Positions 58,978 through 64,000 of a DNA stretch of 64,000 nt are shown piece after piece. Where the stretch lies: positions 1-64,000 of the forward strand of contig PABP01000014.1 of the NCBI GenBank assembly GCA_002699585.1, read 5' to 3'. Under the pieces are notes generated by a model that worked only from the letters and a program-made list of their open reading frames with translations, searched no databases and was not told the DNA's origin. Numbering within the stretch: the stretch's first letter is position 1; every line of letters starts with the position of its first letter. The translations under genes were made by a program, and so were the position numbers. This DNA comes from Anaerolineaceae bacterium. Lineage in GTDB: Bacteria > Chloroflexota > Anaerolineae > Aggregatilineales > Phototrophicaceae.

Positions 58978-59439
58978 TTAGGCGTTTTTACGATAGTAAA
59001 TGAGTTGTGATGCGTAGTTGATGACTTCCGCGAGTAAGAAGGCCCCGATCAGGACGCTGGCCATCTCGAACTGGGTGAACCCGGCAAACATGCTGGCGAC
59101 AGTGGCGAATACCCCGGCAGTCAGGACGTAGGACGCATTGCGCGATGCCTTCGCCTCTGCGGCTACGTCACTTTCACTGCGATCTTCGACGCGGCCAGCA
59201 CCGATCACCAAAACGGTTTGCAATGCAACTTCAACCACGATGGTCAGCACAGCCGTGACGATCATCAGGCCAAGTGCGCCCTCTGGGACAGCTTCGTCGC
59301 TGGGCAGCAGGTTGATCAGATTGGCGATGTAGTACATGCCGATCATGAAGATGACGAATAACGATACCCCGGCGCTTTTGATGCGGAACGGCGCGTGAAT
59401 CTCTTGCTGGACATTCAAAGACATTTTTCGCTGCGACAT
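58978..59439 (-). CDS. small membrane protein, unknown
   Basis: The 153-residue protein has four membrane helices: AGVSLFVIFMIGMYYIANLI, LGLMIVTAVLTIVVEVAL, YVLTAGVFATVASMFAG and VLIGAFLLAEVINYASQ, with a polar acidic loop between the second and third. The ATG at 59439 has AGGAG at the normal distance; the longer open frame from 59679 is not credible. I recognise no family. It opens the three-gene run, 450 bases from the MarR gene. Confidence 0.65.
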   Translation of the reverse strand: MSQRKMSLNVQQEIHAPFRIKSAGVSLFVIFMIGMYYIANLINLLPSDEAVPEGALGLMIVTAVLTIVVEVALQTVLVIGAGRVEDRSESDVAAEAKASRNASYVLTAGVFATVASMFAGFTQFEMASVLIGAFLLAEVINYASQLIYYRKNA

Positions 59440-59705
59440 GGTGTGACTCCTTCTGATTTGGGCATTCATTTGGATGATGGTTATCGGTCGTTTTATATCG
59501 GTCAGATCGTGTTTTGGACGGATGCGTCGTTTTCTGGTGACGATGACATGGCGCTGGATGTCTCGATGGAAATCGCGACCGTCATACGGATCGTGATTTT
59601 TGCGATGACAATTTCGAAAAATGCTTTCATGCCGGTCATCATGCTGTTCGCTCGCTTTCGTCCTCGTCGATGTACACAAGATACTCAGCGATGTGGTGAG
59701 TAGGC

Positions 59706-59723
59706 ATCACCACATGTGGTGAT
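59706..59723. promoter_or_regulatory. 18-base perfect palindrome
   Basis: ATCACCACATGTGGTGAT reads the same on both strands. A half-site GTGGTGAG stands near 59692. It may be an operator for the three-gene membrane run or the MarR operon; its binding protein is unknown. Confidence 0.6.
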
Positions 59724-59794
59724 TGTGAAAAACATTGCGGTGATTTGGTGGGTAGCTGGCCTGTTTTGCCTGATGGATATGGTCTTAAGGCCGT

Positions 59795-59860
59795 TTGACA
59801 ATGGGGCTGTCGCCTGTAAAATACTTCTTCAACGAAATATTCTTTGTAGAATCATTCGTT
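59795..59860 (+). promoter_or_regulatory. promoter and operator of the marR-ABC operon
   Basis: TTGACA (59795-59800) and TAAAAT (59817-59822) are 16 bases apart. Immediately downstream, AACGAAATATTC (59831-59842) and GAATCATTCGTT (59849-59860) form a 12-base inverted repeat with two mismatches. It overlaps the expected transcription start, so the MarR protein probably represses its own operon here. Confidence 0.75.
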
Positions 59861-59888
59861 AACAATCTTTCTAGACGTAGGACGTGCC

Positions 59889-60332
59889 ATGCCCCCAGAA
59901 GAATCACTCGCCAGTGATGCGCTGCATAAATTTCTCTTGATCTTCCGGCATTTACGCCAGAAGGCCCGCGACACCGATAAGCAGGGTATTCGCGGACGTC
60001 ATCTGGCTGTGTTGCAATTTTTGCAGGAAAAGCACACGGCGACCGTCACCGAAATTCAGGATTACCTGTATATCAGCGCCAGTACCGCTTCGACGCTCAT
60101 TAAACAGCTAGAAGATGCCGGGTATGTCATGCGCATACGCTCGGAAGAAGACAACCGCGTGGTGATCGTCGAACCGACGCCTGCTGGCCGCGAATTGGCC
60201 CAGACGACCACAGTCGCTGGCATTGGCTTGCTGCGCCGTCGCCTGCCCACTCTGCCTGATGAACGCCTGCAAAATATCGACCAGGCGCTTGCTGACATCA
60301 TCGAATTGATGGAGGTCTCGGACACCGAATGA
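59889..60332 (+). CDS. MarR family transcriptional regulator
   Basis: The 147-residue regulator has the winged helix-turn-helix HLAVLQFLQEKHTATVTEIQ, DYLYISASTASTLIKQLEDA, wing YVMRIRSEEDNRVVIVEPTPAG, and helices for dimerisation at both ends. It controls the two ABC genes it overlaps (4 bases). Its ligand is likely a compound exported by the transporter. Confidence 0.9.
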   Translation: MPPEESLASDALHKFLLIFRHLRQKARDTDKQGIRGRHLAVLQFLQEKHTATVTEIQDYLYISASTASTLIKQLEDAGYVMRIRSEEDNRVVIVEPTPAGRELAQTTTVAGIGLLRRRLPTLPDERLQNIDQALADIIELMEVSDTE

Positions 60333-62164
60333 ACGCCCTGCTCAAACTCAAACGCTATATGCGCCCCTATAAGCTAGAAATTTCCGTGGGTATTTTGACC
60401 GTCGTTTTACCTGTATTGATGGAACTGCTCATTCCGCGGTTGCTCCAGGCTGTCATTGACGACGGTATTCGCTTGCAAGATATGGATGCCATCTCCCAGG
60501 GGGCTTTTTTCATGATCCTGGCGGCGATGGTCAGCGCGGTGGCTACCCTGGGGCAAGGCCTCATGCGGGCGCGACTGTCGCAGGGGATCGCCTTCGACAT
60601 GCGCAATGACCTCTTTCAGCATATTGAAGGCCTGCCCTTTGCCACCCTCGACCAACTGCGGACAGGCGGTTTGATGACGCGCATCTCGAGCGATGTCGAT
60701 ACCATCCGCATGTTTTCCAGCAATGGGTTGGCGCTGCTCCTACGCGCCCTGCTGATGATTTTCGGCAGTTTGCTCCTGGTGCTCATCGCTAATGGGCAGC
60801 TCGCCCTCATCATGATCGTGTGCCTGATGATTGCTGGCGTTTTAATCTGGCTGTTTATGGCGACTTCCAGCCCTTTATTCCAGGTCGTGCAGCGCAAACT
60901 GGCTGCGCTCAATACCGCCATTCAGGAAAATTTATCCGGCACAGCCCTGGTCAAAGCCTTCGTCCGTGAGGACTATGAAATTCAGCGCTTTGAAGACCGC
61001 AATATGGACTACATGCAAAACAACATTCGTGTGGGCCGCATTCTGACGCTGGTCATGCCCTTGCTGACCGTCATCACCAACCTGGGTCTGGTGGCTGTTA
61101 TCTGGTTCGGCGGCATTGATGTGGTCAACGGTCAATTTTCTGTTGGTGAGCTGGTGGCTTTCACCAATTACCTGATGATCGGTATGGCCCCGGTGCTGCT
61201 GCTGGGCAATATGGTGACGGCGGCCTCCCGTGCGGAAGCCTCATCTGTGCGTGTGCTGCAAGTCTTCAATACGCCCATCCAAAGCCGGGGTGGGGAAGAT
61301 GCCTACCAGCCGGATGATATGCAGGGCCATGTTGTATTTGAGAATGTGTCGTTCCAGTACAACAGCGGAGGGGAAGATAACAGGGATGTGTCTGATAACC
61401 TTGACGATGCCAGCCAGGACCAACGCGGCAACGTGCTCAATGACGTCAGTTTTGAAGCCTCGGCAGGCCAGCGGGTTGCTCTGCTCGGCGTGACGGGGGC
61501 CGGCAAGACGACGCTGGTTAACCTCATCAGCCGTTTCTATGACGCGACATCGGGCAAGGTGCTGGTCGATGGCGTGGATGTGCACGACTGGGACCCGGAA
61601 GCGCTGCGCTCCCAAATTGGCGTCATTATGCAGCAACCGTTGTTATTTAGTGGGACCGTGCATGAAAACATCGCCTATGGCCGACCGGATGCCTCGCTCG
61701 ATGAGGTGATGGCTGCGGCAAAAGCTGCCCAGGCCCATGATTTCGTCATGGCCATGTCGGAGCAGTACGACAGCATGATCGAGTCGCGCGGCATGAACCT
61801 GTCCGGCGGGCAAAAGCAGCGCATTGCCATCGCCCGTGCTCTGCTCGTCAAACCGCGCATTCTCATTCTGGATGACAGCACCAGCGCGGTAGATGTCGAA
61901 ACCGAGATCAAGATTCAGGAAGCACTCGACGTATTGATGAAGCACTCGACATCGTTCATCATCGCCCAACGCATCAACAGCGTGCTGAACGCCGATAACA
62001 TCCTCATTCTGGACCAGGGCCGGATTGTTGCCAGCGGCAATCACAGCCAACTGCTGCAATCATCGCCGATTTACCAGGATATTTATCGCTCCCAATTTGG
62101 CATCGACCCGGATGAACCCATCACAGACACCGTACAGGACCTGGAGCAAACGCGCCATGAGTAA
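60329..62164 (+). CDS. ABC exporter half, degenerate ATP site
   Basis: The 611-residue protein has an N-terminal exporter domain of six helices and a C-terminal ATPase. Its Walker A is GVTGAGKTTL and its signature is LSGGQKQR. Walker B ends in LILDDSTSAVD, with Asp in place of the catalytic Glu. The H-loop is IAQR, with Gln for His. An acidic insertion of about 25 residues (NSGGEDNRDVSDNLDDASQD) lies between the first strands of the ATPase. It pairs with the next gene (overlap 8 bases), as in BmrCD/TM287-288-type heterodimers. Confidence 0.93.
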   Translation: MNALLKLKRYMRPYKLEISVGILTVVLPVLMELLIPRLLQAVIDDGIRLQDMDAISQGAFFMILAAMVSAVATLGQGLMRARLSQGIAFDMRNDLFQHIEGLPFATLDQLRTGGLMTRISSDVDTIRMFSSNGLALLLRALLMIFGSLLLVLIANGQLALIMIVCLMIAGVLIWLFMATSSPLFQVVQRKLAALNTAIQENLSGTALVKAFVREDYEIQRFEDRNMDYMQNNIRVGRILTLVMPLLTVITNLGLVAVIWFGGIDVVNGQFSVGELVAFTNYLMIGMAPVLLLGNMVTAASRAEASSVRVLQVFNTPIQSRGGEDAYQPDDMQGHVVFENVSFQYNSGGEDNRDVSDNLDDASQDQRGNVLNDVSFEASAGQRVALLGVTGAGKTTLVNLISRFYDATSGKVLVDGVDVHDWDPEALRSQIGVIMQQPLLFSGTVHENIAYGRPDASLDEVMAAAKAAQAHDFVMAMSEQYDSMIESRGMNLSGGQKQRIAIARALLVKPRILILDDSTSAVDVETEIKIQEALDVLMKHSTSFIIAQRINSVLNADNILILDQGRIVASGNHSQLLQSSPIYQDIYRSQFGIDPDEPITDTVQDLEQTRHE

Positions 62165-63968
62165 TCAACGGACCCCCAGAGTACGATTAGGCTATGGTGG
62201 CGGTGTCAGCTTGACGGGTGAAGGCGCCAGCAACGCCCGTCAGACCGTCCGCCGTTTGTTTGGTTTCCTCAGTCCCTACTGGCGCAGGCTGAGCGTTGTC
62301 GCGGTTCTGTCATTCATCGGGACCATGTGCCGCTTGGCTGGTCCGATTTTGATTGGGTTGGCCATTGATCAGTACATCGTAGCAGGCAATCTGGATGGCC
62401 TGCTGAGCCTGATTATGACGATTGTCGCTGTTTACTTCGTTTCTGGCGTCGCGGAAGTGGTGCAGGGGCAGGTGATGGTGGTGGTTGGTCAGCGCTTCGT
62501 CGCGAGGCTGCGTAGCCGCCTATTCAGCCACATTCAGTCGCTTTCGATGGCCTATCACGATCATCATTCGGCGGGCGATTTGATGAGCCGCGTTTCCAAC
62601 GATACCGAGGCCATCAATCTGGCTGTCTCCAATGGCCTGATCGAATTCACTAAAAATGTGCTGTTGCTGGGCGGCATCATGATCGCTATGTTCGTGTTGA
62701 ACTGGCAATTAGCCATTGGGACGGCCACCCTGCTGCCGATCATGCTGGCTATCACGGTCTGGGTGACGCAGTACAGCCGCAAAGCCTTCCGCCAGGTGCA
62801 GACCAACCTGGGCAATCTCAATGGGGTGATGGAAGAAAACATCGCGGGTATCCGCGTGGTGAAAGCCTTCGCCCACGAAGAAGCCACCTATGACCAGTTC
62901 GTAGCGGCCAACGCCCAGTACAAACAGGCAGGCGTCCGCGCTGACATCATCACGGCGGCACTAGGCCCCATGTTCAATACTATGAATATCATCGTCATTG
63001 CCGCCGTTGCCCTGCTGGGTGGCTGGCTGGCCCTACAGAACGTGGTGCAGGTCGGCGTGATTGCGACCTTTGTCATCTACGTGCGCAATTTCTTCCAGCC
63101 CATGCGGGCTATTGCCATGCTCTACAACCAGCTTCAATCGGCGCTGGCCGGGGCGGAACGCATCTTCACGGTATTGGATGCCGCCCCCTCTGTTCAGGAT
63201 CCGGCTAATGCAAAACCGCTGCCTCAGGTAAAGGGCGCTGTGACCTTCGAGGATGTCAGCTTTGAGTACGTGCCCGATAAGCCCGTCCTGACGGATGTCC
63301 ATATGCACGTCGAACCGGGGCAGACCATCGCGCTGGTGGGACCAACCGGCGCTGGCAAGACGACCATCATCAGCCTGTTAAGCCGCTTTTACGATGTAAC
63401 CCAAGGCACGATCTCTATTGATGGGCATGACATTCGCACGGTGCAGCAGGCGTCGATTCGCCAGCAGTTAGGCATCGTGCTGCAAAACACGTTTTTGTTC
63501 TCCGGCACCATCCTGGAGAACATTCGCTATGGGCGCCTGGATGCCACCGAAGACGAGATCATCGCCGCCGCTAAGCTGGCCAATGCCGACCGCTTCATCC
63601 AATTGCTGCCGCAGGGCTATCAAACGATTGTCTCCGAGCAGGGTAACAATTTTAGTCATGGGCAACGCCAACTTCTAGCGATTGCCCGTGCTGTGCTGGC
63701 CGACCCGCGCATCCTGATTTTGGACGAGGCCACCAGCAGCGTCGATACGCGTACCGAAGTCTATATTCAGGAAGCATTGCTGCGCCTGTTGGAAGGTCGA
63801 ACGGCATTCGTGATCGCCCACCGCCTGAGCACGATCCGCAATGCTGATATGGTGCTGGTGGTCAACGATCATCGCATTATCGAGCGCGGCACCCATGATG
63901 AACTGCTGGCCATGAAGGGCTTTTACTACAATCTGTACATGAGCCAGTTCCGCCATTCCCGAGAGTAA
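62157..63968 (+). CDS. ABC exporter half, catalytic ATP site
   Basis: The 603-residue protein has six exporter helices and an ATPase with Walker A GPTGAGKTTI, Walker B LILDEATSSVD with the catalytic Glu, and H-loop IAHR. Its signature is FSHGQRQ instead of LSGGQ, which belongs to the degenerate site formed with the first half. So the sites are asymmetric: one normal, one impaired. It starts with ATG 62157 inside the first gene's end. Drugs or lipids are the likely cargo; none is indicated. Confidence 0.93.
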   Translation: MSNQRTPRVRLGYGGGVSLTGEGASNARQTVRRLFGFLSPYWRRLSVVAVLSFIGTMCRLAGPILIGLAIDQYIVAGNLDGLLSLIMTIVAVYFVSGVAEVVQGQVMVVVGQRFVARLRSRLFSHIQSLSMAYHDHHSAGDLMSRVSNDTEAINLAVSNGLIEFTKNVLLLGGIMIAMFVLNWQLAIGTATLLPIMLAITVWVTQYSRKAFRQVQTNLGNLNGVMEENIAGIRVVKAFAHEEATYDQFVAANAQYKQAGVRADIITAALGPMFNTMNIIVIAAVALLGGWLALQNVVQVGVIATFVIYVRNFFQPMRAIAMLYNQLQSALAGAERIFTVLDAAPSVQDPANAKPLPQVKGAVTFEDVSFEYVPDKPVLTDVHMHVEPGQTIALVGPTGAGKTTIISLLSRFYDVTQGTISIDGHDIRTVQQASIRQQLGIVLQNTFLFSGTILENIRYGRLDATEDEIIAAAKLANADRFIQLLPQGYQTIVSEQGNNFSHGQRQLLAIARAVLADPRILILDEATSSVDTRTEVYIQEALLRLLEGRTAFVIAHRLSTIRNADMVLVVNDHRIIERGTHDELLAMKGFYYNLYMSQFRHSRE

Positions 63969-64000
63969 TACTCTGATATGCGTTAGGGTGTTCATTTGCC

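Larger units (their letters stand above)
59440..59888. other. regulatory gap between divergent genes
   Basis: About 450 bases with no supported gene. It contains the 18-base palindrome at 59706-59723 and the MarR promoter and operator near 59795-59860. The rest shows no clear structure. Confidence 0.5.

Noticed and set aside
59395-59703. Plus-strand open frame of 102 codons in the gap
   Set aside because: It runs over the start of the small membrane gene, has no ribosome site and no family features.

Overview
The window is a bacterial chromosome segment of about 50-55 % GC, densely coded on both strands. The best guess for the host is a Chloroflexota (Anaerolineae-like) bacterium. This rests on a membrane Ser/Thr kinase with a long Thr-Pro extracellular linker, secreted SH3-like proteins with Thr/Pro/Ser-rich linkers, a Cys-less FmdB-like protein, an acidic extension on NusG, and CUT1 sugar transporter genes without an ATPase. 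It is an inference from protein character; no 16S gene is present.

Layout. 0-6 kb holds housekeeping and small conserved genes: a CoxE-like VWA protein, ChaB, Ndk, GNAT, YjdF with a structured leader that looks like a riboswitch, flavodoxin, a CoA-binding protein and DUF1003. 6-13 kb is a mosaic with AT-rich islands: a PD-(D/E)XK nuclease with a small partner, an AadA-like nucleotidyltransferase, and a split ATPase/Toprim-like pair (AAA + DUF4276) resembling anti-phage systems. 14-17.3 kb holds tRNA-Leu(UAA), a decayed serine recombinase next to it, a second resolvase fragment and a short inverted-repeat element, which together look like an integration scar. 17.3-27.6 kb holds two sets of tandem membrane paralogues, an SdpR/SdpI/ABC operon, an SDR, Pcp and oxidoreductases. 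27.6-38.7 kb holds a pentapeptide protein, an FAD amine-oxidase-like protein, an S9 peptidase, a histidine kinase, an orphan Nif11 protein and the Ser/Thr kinase.

39-43 kb is the secE-nusG-rplK-rplA block on the minus strand. It is interrupted between nusG and rplK by two AT-rich plus-strand genes with their own terminator. 43.2-51.7 kb is a catabolic cluster: a LacI regulator with operators in its own promoter, a solute-binding protein, two permeases and two GH127-type beta-L-arabinofuranosidases, closed by a terminator. It probably imports and cleaves L-arabinofuranosides inside the cell. 51.7-64 kb holds a MOSC protein, an M14 peptidase, a TetR/cytochrome P450 pair with a clear operator, a serine hydrolase, three small membrane proteins, and a MarR-controlled heterodimeric ABC exporter with one degenerate ATP site.

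Functions are assigned by reading the translated sequence for family motifs; no database search was run. Starts were moved from the longest open frame where a ribosome-binding site and family length favoured a later codon.
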